The notes beneath the pieces were generated by a model. The model saw nothing but the letters and a program-made list of their open reading frames with translations. It did no database searches and was not told the DNA's origin. A stretch of 64,000 nt of DNA from NCBI GenBank assembly GCA_948474755.1, contig CAOLHI010004220.1:1-64000 (forward strand), given 5' to 3'. How positions within the stretch are numbered: position 1 is the first letter of the stretch; each line of letters opens with the position of its first letter. The position numbers and the translations under genes were made by a program. Positions 36,659-47,541 of this stretch are shown here, in pieces. This DNA is from Ctenosaura bakeri. Its lineage: Eukaryota > Chordata > Lepidosauria > Squamata > Iguanidae.

Positions 36659-38301
36659 CAGCCCTAATGTTAAAGCCACTGAGCAATTTTTATAGGGACA
36701 CAAACATGGGCATCTCATGCCCAATGGGTGTGTGACTTGGCCAACCATTTTAAGGTGAGGAGCCCTCATCAGGCCAATAATTTGCACGTGAGGCACCCCG
36801 TGCTCATTGTGAAGATGTGCCTAAAACGAGAGTGTGAATATGTGCCTAAAAATTGGAAAACAAACTTGCTTCGCTCTAAATGTAGAAACCTGTGTCTTTC
36901 TGGAAAACACATTTAAAAATAACTGATCTGTGGTATCCATAAGAAAGCCTGAAAATTATGCTGGAAGCCAGAAGAAATTGGCTTAGTTTTGAGTGTATCA
37001 CCTGCTTTTTAAGCAGCCAAACAAAACCTCCTGCTTCTTCTGTCTGTCTGATAAGATCATTTAATCTCATCTTGCTGTTTTCTGAAGACTAGGCCTGCGA
37101 TAGCCCTTTTTGGTAATTAAATTCTGTTGCTTTATTCTTTCCAGATGAGCTTTGGCATGAATTTAAAAGTTCCATTTGAAGATTAAAGGTCTCTGTTTCT
37201 TAAGGAGTTGGTGTCTGTTCATCCTTTTAATCACAAATCTTCCTTAAGTCTTACTACAGTGACAGCAATTTCATAATACTTTGTGCTATACCAGGTAATA
37301 TTCATGAACGAGATTTCAGTTTGAAATGAGTCAGATTTCCTTTTCAAATGTAACATTCCATTAATCCATTAAGTCCCAAGTAGAAATTAGAAATTGGTAC
37401 GTGGGTGAATTCCGTCTTCTAGAGGCATTTGAGATAGATTCATTGTACTCATGTATTCATTGCATGGCAGGCACATATTTTAACGATTGACAGGAAACTG
37501 ATTCCAATCTGCCAAGCACTGCAAGAAAGAAAGATTCCATGCATACATCCCCTTTACCATCATGTAATTGTATCTGAATTAGGTTAGAAAATTTCAGTTC
37601 ATTTTGTAGAATTTCACCAATTCACTATTTGAGATGGAAAGAATAATTGAATGTGAGAGAAGCGAAAACTGAAAGATCTTGTCTGCAAGACCTTTGAGTG
37701 CTCAGTTTCTAAAAGTCTGCTATTGAACTCTTGTTTGTTTATCTATCTATGAATTAGGATTGTCCCTTTTTATTTTTATTTTTTTTCCTGAGAAGGTCTT
37801 CATATTTAACTTCTAGATGTCAGGCATATAGGTCTTCCTCGTGCTGGAAATAGCTGAACACGTTGCATATGGATGATTCAACTAGAGGAACGTTTTGTTC
37901 CAGTTTATTTTTGAACAAGTTACCAACAATAAATATTTTTTTAAAAAAATTGGAATGTAAAGAACCTGAGGGTTTTAAAAATATGGAATAAACAAAACTC
38001 ACAGATTTCCTCATCCCTGCCCAAGATATTCCTTATTATTGTCAGATATTCCTTATTTTAATGTTCATTAATTAATGAAACCAGATTTAGTAAATAACTC
38101 TAGTAAATAATTCTATGTCCAGGAACTTTGTTGAGACATACTGCCAAATCACGAGTAGGTACTATTTTGTTACATCAATAAGCCCAAGCTGCATGTGTTC
38201 CCCTCTAGGGACATAAAGAACACCCACAAATTTTCTCATTCATGGTCACACAGATGGTCTGGACCCTCAATACATCCCATAGGGAGTTGACTGTGGTGTG
38301 T

Positions 38302-38325
38302 TTTTGTTGTTGTTGTTGTTGTTTT
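38302..38325 (+). repeat. (TTG)n microsatellite
   Basis: Seven units. Confidence 0.9.
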
Positions 38326-38562
38326 GCATTGGGAGACTTTTCACAAAAATTTCATTTGTATGAAAATGTGTTATTTTGTACAAAATACACTCTTTTCTGT
38401 AAAAAAAAAAGTTGCTTTGTTTGCACAAAATAGTCCTTGAATGCCAAAAAGAAAATGAAAATGAAAAATTGCACAAAAACTCTGATAATTTTAACCAATG
38501 GGGAGAAAACTTTTGAAATTCTTTGGCCTGGTCTGGGAATTTTTCTTTTAAAAAAAGATCCC

Positions 38563-38735
38563 TTGTTGTTGTGTGCCTTCAAGTAAATTCTAACTTGTGG
38601 AGACCCTATGGTGAATTTATCATGGGGTTTTCTGTGGCTGAGAGTGTGTGATGCACCTAAGGTCACCCAATGGGTTTCCATGGTTGAGTGGGGAGCATTA
38701 CCGCCCAATGCTCAAACCATTACATTAGCTCTGTT
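38563..38735 (-). mobile_element. tRNA-derived SINE with BovB-like tail
   Basis: Antisense tail ttgttgttgtgtgccttcaa, then acctaaggtcacccaatggg, and a degraded head near aaaccattacattagctct. Same family as 2705-3090. Confidence 0.7.
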
Positions 38736-38775
38736 AGATCCTTAACTCTCCCTCTTACTTTTCTATCATTCCCCT

Positions 38776-38977
38776 GAGCCTTTCTGTCTTACACTGTTAT
38801 AGTGCTATTATTCCACTTTCTACATCCTGTGGAATTCTGGGGTTTGTAGTTTACTGAGGCCAAAGAGTTTTCTGGCTCAGAATTCTAAATGCTCCTCCCT
38901 GAACTGTAAACGTCAGAATTCCAGAGGATGTTGAAAGTGGAATAATAGCACTATAACAGTGTAGTGCAGAAATGGTC
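38776..38977. mobile_element. Palindromic MITE, family A copy 8
   Basis: The left end GAGCCTTTCTGTCTTACACT and right end gtagtgcagaaatggtc enclose full inverted arms (ctggggtttgtagtttactg; aactgtaaacgtcagaattc). No convincing target duplication. Confidence 0.75.
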
Positions 38978-39053
38978 TTTGTCTCTTCTCTCTGTTATGT
39001 ATGCACTTCCAAATAGTAGTGCATTTGGCCTGAAAAAGTGAATGGGAGACTTC

Positions 39054-39487
39054 GGCCCTTTTTGCACACAGGTTTTTTTTTTTTTTTTTGCACGAGGGCC
39101 CCTTGAGCATCGCATAAATGGGAATGTTGGTCCATATGACACACTCCCATTCACGCGACGCTCAGAAGCCTAAAGTGGGACGCGCATGCATTTTCTTATT
39201 TTCGGCTATAAGCCGAAAATATCGCATGGTCGCGCAATGCTAGCGGGGCCCTCGCGCACTTACCTGTGTGCAGTGCACAGAACAAGCCCGCCCATACCTC
39301 CTCCCCCAGCACAGCCTACAGCTCCCAGACTGCGCTGCAGAAGGACGGGGTGGGGCACTAGCGCGACGGTCGTGCTACCAGGAAGCAACCTGTGGGACGA
39401 AGGAGCCAGGAAGCAGCAGCGTTCTGGATGAGGCTTTTCACGCAAGATGCCCTCCCCAGTCGCACGAACGCATAATGTGCGAAAAGT
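39054..39487. mobile_element. CpG-rich MITE, family B copy 3
   Basis: The left terminus GGCCCTTTTTGCAC is intact and is followed by a long T-run. The right terminus GTGCGAAAAG is damaged after the core, and no duplication survives. It has the perfect hairpin TATTTTCGGCT...AGCCGAAAATA at about 39197-39221 and an interior shared with copy 2 (cacagcctacagctcccaga). Confidence 0.75.
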
Positions 39488-40204
39488 CAATATAAGTCAA
39501 GTTCCCCAGCCTGCTTTGAGGGGAACATACAATTTATATAAACCATAGTTTGCTCACTTCAGCCAAACAAGTGAAGGGAGAAATGCAAAGCGAGGCAGAG
39601 AGCATGTAAGAGAGCACAGTTCTGGTCTTGGAGGACTGGGAATGGTACCTCCAAAGTAACCATTCTTTTCGTAATGAGAAAGCACTATCTATTTGCCTGA
39701 CTTACACAAAAACGTTTATACCAAGTGCAACTGTATAGATAAATGGCCTCTTATTTTTGGACAGTGCCCAAGTCTGAGGTAACATGAGCAGCTTTAGAAA
39801 CAAATCAAGGAGAAAAATGTTGTGAGGATTACAGCAAAGGAAAGAGGAGTGCTGTACATTCATTTTTGACTACTGACATTAATCTGTTCTATTGAAAAGG
39901 AAGCAATGTGCTAAGGTTTTAGTAGTATGATAGGGAAGAAGAAGAATTGCAGCAGAAAAGGTTGGGATACTGCATTTGCTGCACAGATAAAATCTGACTT
40001 GTTACGGCTACCGGGTGGCATTTCTTGACATTTGAGGTTGAGTTGCCTTTAAAGGATCTAAATAGCAAGTCTAAAATATTTTGTCTTCTGGCTGTCACAA
40101 GTCCAGGTCTGAACAGCTGTTCCTTCATGAAATAAATGACTTGAATTTTTTCACTTGTAAGAATTTTTTTTAAAAAAAATTACCTGTATTTTTATTTCCC
40201 ACAG
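39488..40204. other. Proposed intron, nothing further seen
   Basis: No repeat borders or open frames of interest. Confidence 0.45.
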
Positions 40205-40253
40205 GAACTTGAAACCCAAACTTCCAATGACAGTGGAAAAAAGCTGATTGCAG
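40205..40253 (+). CDS. Candidate internal exon, unidentified gene (exon 4)
   Basis: Seen: a strong acceptor (tgtatttttatttcccacag) followed in phase 0 by ELETQTSNDSGKKLIA, which fits the phase-0 end of the exon at 26900-27039. The proposed donor, GCAG|GTTTTTC, is weak. With it the exon is 49 nt and leaves phase 1, which fits an acceptor at 40955. If that donor is not used, the frame stays open to a stop near 40388, so this could instead be a terminal exon. The preceding intron would be about 13 kb. Function unknown. Confidence 0.4.
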
Positions 40254-40955
40254 GTTTTTCTTTCTTTCTGGGCTATGCTGTTCTGAATATCAATAACCCC
40301 TTTGTCTCCCCACCCAACCCCACCCTGTGGCTGTGCAAACTGATTATGAATCAGGGTGACTCCCCAGTGGCATTATAATTGATTCTCTGTGGCTGTCTTC
40401 TTTTTCCTTCACCCTGAAGGAACTCACCTCCTTTAGTTGTATGCTTTCTACCAGGAAACAACCATAATAAGCATGGTAACTATCGGGAAATCATATATTC
40501 TTGGATGCATATGAATACCAATTTGCAAAAGGGGCTATAATCTTAACTCTGAACCATAAAAACTGCTTGTGTAAAAGACACTTTGAATTCTAATATCTAT
40601 TTATGTTGGCACAGTGCAAGATATAAATTATTTCTGTCACACACCTGTTTCCCCCATTTTGCCTCCATTATGTTACTTATTAATAGGTGGTAGAAATTAA
40701 GCATATTTATAATTAAAAGCTGGGAGAAAAAAAAAACACCCAGTCTCACAGGTATGTTTCAACTTCTGTAATGTATTCATGCTCACTTAAGGTGAAGAGG
40801 CTATAATTCATTTTATAGATGATAAATTAATGTTTCTTAAATAGATTCCCCCCCACCAGCAGAATCTGCTTACTGTGATAATTAAACGTTTAATGAATGA
40901 CTTCGGATACAAGGACACATCTGATTTTGCTAATGTCTATACTTTTCAAATGCAG

Positions 40956-41047
40956 GTCTTGCAATTCACAGTTGTAATATGGAGAGAATTAATGACTTCA
41001 CTTACTCAGTTAACTCTGCTATCAGTTGTGGGAAGAACATGTTATAG
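40956..41047 (+). CDS. Candidate terminal exon with stop codon, unidentified gene (exon 5)
   Basis: Seen: acceptor ctatacttttcaaatgcag, then GT completing a Gly codon from 40253, then LAIHSCNMERINDFTYSVNS, AISCGKNML and a TAG stop at 41045-41047. A phase-0 reading of the same exon is also open, to a TAA at about 41078, so the phase depends on the weak exon at 40205. A possible poly(A) signal AATAAA is at 41375-41380, with a MITE in between. The product is not recognised. Either the last exon of the candidate gene or a chance frame after a good-looking acceptor. Confidence 0.38.
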
Positions 41048-41190
41048 CTGGTGTATTAACAACATCTGTGGTCCATAATTTTCAAGATAACAATGAAAGT
41101 TCAGACACTCTGTTTTTACAGCATTTTTATGATGATCTGATGGATTTTGTTCTTGCCTGATATCTGTGATCCTGAAAACAGTAAAACTAT

Positions 41191-41358
41191 GGCCATTTCC
41201 ACACTAGACTGTTATAGTGCTATTATTCCACTTTCAACATCCTATGGAATCCTGGGATTTGCAGCCTTGAGGCCCCTCCCTAAATTGCAAACCCCAAGAT
41301 TCCATAGGATTTTGAAAGTGGAATTATAGCATTATTTAAGTCTAGTGCAAAAATGACC
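41191..41358. mobile_element. Palindromic MITE, family A copy 9 (TAT duplication)
   Basis: Termini GGCCATTTCCACACTAGACT and the reverse complement of GGTCATTTTTGCACTAGACT, flanked by TAT at 41188-41190 and 41359-41361. A central deletion makes it shorter than other copies. It lies between the proposed stop at 41047 and AATAAA at 41375. Confidence 0.8.
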
Positions 41359-41374
41359 TATATCAATTTTTAAT

Positions 41375-41380
41375 AATAAA
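41375..41380 (+). promoter_or_regulatory. Possible poly(A) signal AATAAA for the candidate gene
   Basis: AATAAA lies about 330 bp after the proposed stop at 41047, just beyond a MITE. Such hexamers are common by chance in AT-rich DNA, so this is only consistent with the gene model. Confidence 0.2.
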
Positions 41381-41809
41381 CAGAATGAGTATGCACTGGT
41401 CGGTCCTCAGTATATCCTTGTGCACTGTGACATGACACATACTTTTAATGAACCTGGATATCTGTTGGCATGTAGCAGGTTTGATTGTTTTAAAATTATA
41501 TCATTGTCGATTTTTAAATTAAACATTCCATTTAATACCAAGAGAAGCAGAGTTAACTGAGGCTATCATCCCAAAGGAAAGTGGGGCATACATAAGTGGG
41601 AAGGCTGTAAAGCAAAAGCTTCTGACAGGGTCAAAGTCCAACCCAGTTCCTGCTGAGAAGGAGGAAGTGATGGCAGAACCAATGTCCCTCATTTTTTGTA
41701 AAAGGGAACTCCACACTCACACATTTGACGCACACACTCCACAACTTCACATTCATCCAGAACCCTTACAACTTACTGGTCACACAATCTGTCTCAAGCC
41801 CAAGTGTGG

Positions 41810-42135
41810 ACACATTTCTCAGAGGGAACAGCAAATCGGTTAGGCAATGGCTTGAGGTGGGGTTGAGGTCTGCTCAGCAGCCTGTCCCTGCTACGTATAG
41901 GAGGAGCTTTCTAAAACTTTTCCTAAAAGCAGAAGGCAAGATTCATGCCCAGAGTGCAGGGTGCGTATCTCAGAGGGAAACAGAAAATGTGTTAGGCAAT
42001 GGGCTTAAGGAGGAAGGATCCTTCCTTCTAAAGCTTTTGAAGCTTCAATAATGGGGAATAAGAAGGATCCTGTTCCCCATTTCTGAAAAAGCCTCCAGCT
42101 TTGCAAATGAGAAATAAGAAAGATCCTATTCCCCA
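41810..42135. repeat. Degenerate local duplications
   Basis: The segment tctcagagggaacagcaaat...ggcaatggcttgagg (41816-41857) recurs as tctcagagggaaacagaaaa...ggcaatgggcttaagg (41967-42009), about 150 bp apart. Farther on, aataagaaggatcctgttcc and aataagaaagatcctattcc form a second pair. Probably parts of one old repeat. Confidence 0.55.
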
Positions 42136-42239
42136 CTTCTGGAGCTTCAGATGGACCAACTTCAGAGGCCCAACTCTACTTAAACTGTTAAAACTAACTT
42201 TTGACTCTGTCCAGAAATTCTGGAATACAAATTGGGGTG

Positions 42240-42360
42240 TAAAATTGGCTCCCAGTCTTGAAACTTGACTCGAGACTTGACTTGAAAGTATCTTGCAAGG
42301 ACTTGAGACTTGACTTGAGATTTTAAGGTAGAGACTTGAGATTTGATTTGAGCTTAGAGT
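42240..42360 (+). repeat. Low-complexity (ACTTGAG)-rich stretch
   Basis: Repeated gacttgacttgagac-type units, imperfect. Confidence 0.7.
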
Positions 42361-42404
42361 AAAAGACTTAAATACATCACTGGTATAGACAATTTGTCTT
42401 AGAC

Positions 42405-42534
42405 AGCTTAGTGTAACAGTTTCACCACTGGATTACGACCCTGGAGACCAGAGTTTCACTCCCTGCTCAGTCATGAAAACTCACTGCATGACTTTGGGCA
42501 CATCACACACAACAACAGTAGCAACAACAACAAT
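42405..42534 (+). mobile_element. tRNA-derived SINE, sense copy, shortened
   Basis: Sense version of the SINE head (gcttagtgtaacagtttcac, then gaccctggagaccagagttt), with tail ending in (CAACAA)n. Confidence 0.65.
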
Positions 42535-43167
42535 CTTTCTTCATATAGGCATAGGAATTAGGTCTAGACTAAAAGTTGCATTTACTCTATAATATATTTA
42601 CTTCTCATATGAAGTGTTTGTTTATGTACAATGTAAATCACATGTCTCCTGCTTTCCAGGTGACTAATGTAACATTGATCTTAGATTCATCTGAAACACA
42701 GCTCAGGAGAACCTGAGAAGTGCCAGGACAGTCTGTCTTGTGGAGACAATGGGTGAAAGTCAGTTTGCCTATGGAGAGTGGTCATATGTGTAAAAGGAAT
42801 GTGCATTGAACAAAAGATTCGGTGATCTGGCATTGTGGAAGATCTTCTCTTTTACCTCAGACTGATTGAGACCCTGTGTGCTTTGATTCCATTCTCTTTG
42901 GGCCATTTTTCTAAAAATGACAGGCAGCATAAGAGGTGGCACAAGGTAACAAATCTGCAAAGTTTCTGAAGTGTAGCTGGAGTGGTTTCCAGGAAATGTG
43001 AGTCCTGACATTCTGTGGAGGGATGGGGGGAGTTGTTTCCCCTTCCCTGTCTGCAAAATTTATGAGAAAATTTGGATGAAGAAAGAAATTATCATAGAAA
43101 AAAAAAGCTGCAAATGTTCCAGGTACATGATGAGCTAGGAAGTGATGATGCTTGAAACCCAAACTAA

Positions 43168-43369
43168 GGTCATTTCTACACTACACTGTTATAGTGCTAT
43201 TATTGCACTTACAACATCCTATGGAATCCTCAGGTTTGCAGTTTAGGGAGGAGCATTTAGAATTTTCAGCCAGAGAGCTCCTTGGCTTCAGTAAACTACA
43301 AACCTCAGAATTCCACAGGACGTTGAAAGTGGAATAATAGCACTATAACAGTGTAGTGCTGAAATGGCC
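43168..43369. mobile_element. Palindromic MITE, family A copy 10
   Basis: Termini GGTCATTTCTACACTACACT and the reverse complement of GGCCATTTCAGCACTACACT. Flanks are TAA (43165-43167) and TGA (43370-43372), one mismatch. Both inner arms are complete. Confidence 0.8.
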
Positions 43370-43372
43370 TGA

Positions 43373-44316
43373 GTCTTTAAAAATAATGGCATGTGGTGAT
43401 ACTGGAAGAAGCGCAACCTCATGGTCACATCCTTATTCTGGTCCATGTCTTCTGTACTTGTCACTCTTTGTAGTTCCACATGGGAGTGGTATTCTTACAG
43501 GGGAATCATGGAACAATTATTGGGTAGTTTTATTAGTGGATAAGCCACAGAAAAGCAATGTATGCTTGCACAAAGGAAATGAAAGTAAGATGCACATTGA
43601 CAAAAATGGGAAATGACAGGTACTATAATGATGATGATTAATGAAACAAACACACCAAGAACAACTTGATTTAAATATATAATTTCTTATTTCCAATTAA
43701 GGAATGTGGGAGCAGATTTATTGCCTAAATTTTCTGTTCCAAGACGTTTTACAGTTTGTTTCATTTATTCAAAACATTCATTTATTGCCCCTCAGTTCTC
43801 TAGGGCAGCTGAGATATATATATACATATATATATATATACATATATACTTAATAAAAACATTGTTTAAAATATTAAATATAAACAGGCAAAAGCATTAT
43901 TTAATAAGGAGAAACAAAATGAAAGCAATGACTGGCAATCTGTAATCTGAACTTACTATCATATAGCATTAAGGATTCATGTTTCTGGTGATTAATTACA
44001 AAAAATCTGCCTCTTAAACCAACCAGCTGAATCTTTTCTGATGTATCACAATTGGATTGCTAGCAAATAATGACTGCAGCACTCTCCCAGTTATGGAGCA
44101 CTGTGGCTGGACCCCAAGGCCTCTCCAACTGCCTGTCTCAACATGCCACAATCTTCACTTCCCAGTGTTCTGACACTAAACACCTGAAAAACCTTTCAGG
44201 TGGGGCACTGCCTAGCTTAAGAGGTAGATTTTTTGAGAGAAGGATCAGCAGAAGTATCTAAGACAGTGAAACTCAGTTGTCACAGCTATGTCAGATGATG
44301 CAGGTCTTGGTAAATG
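43373..44316. other. No gene or clear repeat recognised apart from the AT microsatellite
   Basis: Short frames only. Confidence 0.45.
43814..43848 (+). repeat. (AT)n microsatellite with AC interruptions
   Basis: ATATATAC-type repeat. Confidence 0.9.
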
Positions 44317-44349
<33 letters not shown>

Positions 44350-44378
44350 TGTGTGTGTGTGTGTGTGTGTGTGTGTAT
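44317..44378 (+). repeat. Compound (CT)n(AT)n(GT)n microsatellite
   Basis: Three adjoining dinucleotide runs. It sits at the 3' tail side of the antisense L1 that follows. Confidence 0.95.
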
Positions 44379-44384
44379 GATATA

Positions 44385-45135
44385 TAAATATAGCAACACC
44401 CCCTACCAAACACAAACTGGTACATCATAATACTACTACCCAACACTAATCTATCATTAATTAAACACAAGAACAACACTAAAAATACACCTAATTTAAA
44501 AACAAAAACAAAAAGAGAAAAAAAGTTCCTGCAGTTATTGCAAACAGCTAATCAAATATTCACTATAACCTTCCTTTAAAAAATAACATTTCATCCAAGT
44601 AGAACTTTGTTGCCCTTATATTGTATCTTCAACACTTTGATAATGTTATGTAATTTCTATGAGTTTCTTCTCTTGACTACTAAAATAATGTAATTCAATC
44701 TATAGTGCTATCGAATCCCTACCTAATAATTCTTATTTGACAATATTACAAATTCTTAAATCTTCTAACATTAGTCTTCTGTTACATATTCTAACTCTAA
44801 AATTAATTGAACATCATTTAATCATATCTTGAATGTCTCATGAAACCATAGCATAACACTTAGCCAAAAACAGTAACAATAAAAAATAATCCAATATTAC
44901 ATGATGTCTTACTCATGCTATATGGAACTAAACCATATTATTGCTTTAATATCTTAAAAACCTATTGTCATCAATTCACCCTCTGTTTCATTTAAATAGT
45001 CAATCAAAGGTTTCCATTTGAATAAGAACTTCTCATTAATTTGACCCTTTGATCTAGTTGTTAATTTGTCTGTTTCTGCTGTTTCAGCCAACTTAGTAAG
45101 CCATTCATATGTTGATGGAATTTCCACTGTTTAGA
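44385..45135 (-). mobile_element. L1-type LINE, 3' end of ORF2 and long 3' UTR
   Basis: On the minus strand from about 45127 an open frame reads IPSTYEWLTKLAETAETDK and then KFLFKWKPLIDYL, and stops near 44962. This matches the known C-terminal layout of L1/Tx1 ORF2 proteins (AE..KLT..., WKP..DYL). About 580 bp of AT-rich 3' UTR follows, ending at the compound microsatellite. The 5' part is missing. Confidence 0.65.
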
Positions 45136-45140
45136 AACCA

Positions 45141-45375
45141 GTTGTTGTTGTGTGGATTCAATTTGTTTCCAACTGATGGCAACTTTAAGACAAATCTAGC
45201 ACAGGGTTTTCTTGGAAGGATTAGTTAAGAGGAAGTTTGACTTTGCCTCCCTATGAGGCTGAGAGGATGTAACTTGCCTAAGGTCTTTCAGGGGATTTCC
45301 ATGGCTGAGCAGAGATTTTGACCCTGGTCTCCATAGTTGTAGTCCAATGTTCAAACCACTACACCATGCTGGTTC
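45141..45375 (-). mobile_element. tRNA-derived SINE with BovB-like tail
   Basis: Antisense tail gttgttgttgtgtggattca, middle gaggctgagaggatgtaact, and head aaaccactacaccatgctgg at the right end. It starts 6 bp after the L1 fragment. Confidence 0.7.
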
Positions 45376-45399
45376 CAGACACAATTAAAATAGCCAGAT

Positions 45400-45635
45400 C
45401 AGCCACCACTGGTCACATGTAATAGCTCAGTCTTAGCTGCTCGCCAGAAACCCAAGAGAGATGGATTCTGACCTTCCTTGGGAGAGAGATCCAGATGGGG
45501 TGCTGCTACAGAAAAAGCCATACACATTTATCAACTTAACCTCTTGGGGGATGTGATATACCACAGAGCTCCTACTAAGAATCACAAAGTTGGGGCAGGC
45601 TCATCTACTAATATTTGTTTGTTTGTCTGTGTCAG
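45400..45635 (-). mobile_element. Degraded L2-like LINE fragment
   Basis: Motif order gagatccagatggggtgctg, ctacagaaaaagccatacac, ttggggcaggctcatctact is like the LINE pieces at 32.9 and 53.4 kb. Low certainty. Confidence 0.35.
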
Positions 45636-45692
45636 GCAGGAGAAGACCTCACATGATTAGCTGTGAAGACCTCATATGATAGGCAGCCTAAG

Positions 45693-45762
45693 AAGATTCT
45701 ATGGAATCCTGGAATTTGCAGTTTAGGGAGGGGCCTTTAGAATACTCAGACAAAGCACTCTT
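45693..45762. mobile_element. MITE family A, internal fragment (copy 11)
   Basis: Only one inner arm: tctatggaatcctggaattt, gcagtttagggaggggcctt. Confidence 0.6.
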
Positions 45763-47538
45763 GGGCCTGTCTTGAATAGGCCAGCTGCTATGAAGACAAA
45801 GCTTAACAGCAAGGAGGAGGGCAGTGCACTTCCTCAGAAGCCCAACCTCTGTATGTTAATAACTCTGAACACAGATTGGATTGGGGAATATGGGGAAAAG
45901 TTACAGATACTGGATAAGACAGTTTGGAAAATTAGAGACACAAATCTCAGATCTTTCTAACAAGTATTACCTATGAGAAAAAAAAATCCAGGTCAACACT
46001 GTGTATATACACTAGTAAGCCATAAAATGTCTGGAAAACAGGTGCAGAATGTTGGAGTTCTCACTCATATTTTGTGGTCAGGATGCCTTTCATGGTGTTT
46101 TTTTTTTAAATATATTTCGTTCTGATACATAAATAGATAGGTAGATAGAATTCTAAATCAGGTGGACTGATGGGAAGATTCTCAATTGAATCCAGTGGAT
46201 TTGTTTGTCTGTTTTTTAAATCACACTTAATGTATCTTAAATTATAGGACGTCATTTTATTCCACTGAAAGCAGTTTTCTTTGCAAAGATGTAGAGCTTT
46301 CTTCCTTCTTGTGACCTTTATAGCAGGCTGTCTTCCTCACAGTTATTGCCTGGACATTGAGTCCTCTGTGCCTTGGAAGTCTGACATTCCAAAGGGATGG
46401 ATGATAAATGGTGAACTAAAATAACAACAGCTTTTAAGACTGATTTGGAAATGCAAGAGAGACTTCAGGAGTGACAGTTGGATTTAATCTTTGCCTGGTA
46501 AATGATATCGCCAGGATACTTTTAAGATGCAGCTTGAAAAGGGACAAAAATTGAAATCAAATTAGGTGTGGTTTGAAAAGCTGAAAAAGGAAGAGAGATC
46601 CTTTTGCATCACTGTGATAAGTATTAAAAACAGGGATTAAATAGACACTTTAAATAATCATATTCTATGTTTTTCCTGACTTCTGCCCATGTGGCTATGA
46701 AAAGAAAGATAAATGATCACAATTTTCTTTACTATACTTAGAAGGGTCATACTTCCTGAATTTTGGTAGTTTGGAAATTCATAATAATAGCTTGAGGACT
46801 ATGAACTAGAAAATGTCACTAGAAAATTATCAGCATCTTCGCAATTAGGGATGGGAGCGTATGCGTGAAAGTTTATGTGGAACTTACTTTCTTACCAATT
46901 GTTCCTTTAAAAAAAAATTCAGAGGCTTTTAAATAAAATTAAAGCAGTGAGTATTTCATCTGAAGAATAACACAGCTGGCTATCAACTGATAAACCATAA
47001 TGCCAAGTAATATGTAGCTGAATGTTTTACGTTTAGAACAAAATGTGAATATAACTACTAAGTTATAATACTGTAAATCTCTGTGAGAGGGTGTGTAGTG
47101 GAGACACACACAGTAGTCCCCCAGGGATCAGTGTGACATTGGTATCTGCTATAAAGTAAAGCTGCAAGAGCTTAGAAAAACCTGCCTGGTGAGCAAAAGC
47201 TCTTTAATAAAATCACATTCTCAAAGCTATTAACTCAAAAGAGTCTAATTAAAGCTTCATGCTGTTCATCTTAAATATACCCAGATGTTTCATATGTTAC
47301 AGTATGTCAAAGTAAAGCATAAGCATATTTTGAATGAGGACATAAATTTTTCTCTCATCCTTTTACCTTACATTTGGTTCTTTCCCCTGAAAATATGACA
47401 GTAAGAAAGGAGGCCCAAGGTAGCATAGTGGGAGACAAAATAGTTTAGTTGTTAGAATGTTGGGATTTAGGAGAACTATGCTTATGTCCCTCCTGAGGCA
47501 TGGAACTCACTTGGTGAGTCTGAGCCATTCATTCTCTC
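45763..47538. other. Unassigned
   Basis: A possible tiny CR1 RT remnant (agtcccccagggatcagtgt) lies at about 47115-47135. Nothing else recognised. Confidence 0.4.
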
Positions 47539-47541
47539 TCT

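Larger units (their letters stand above)
33827..38562. other. Mostly unassigned AT-rich sequence
   Basis: Contains only a SINE tail piece and microsatellites. No exon with paired splice sites and compatible phase was found. Confidence 0.45.
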
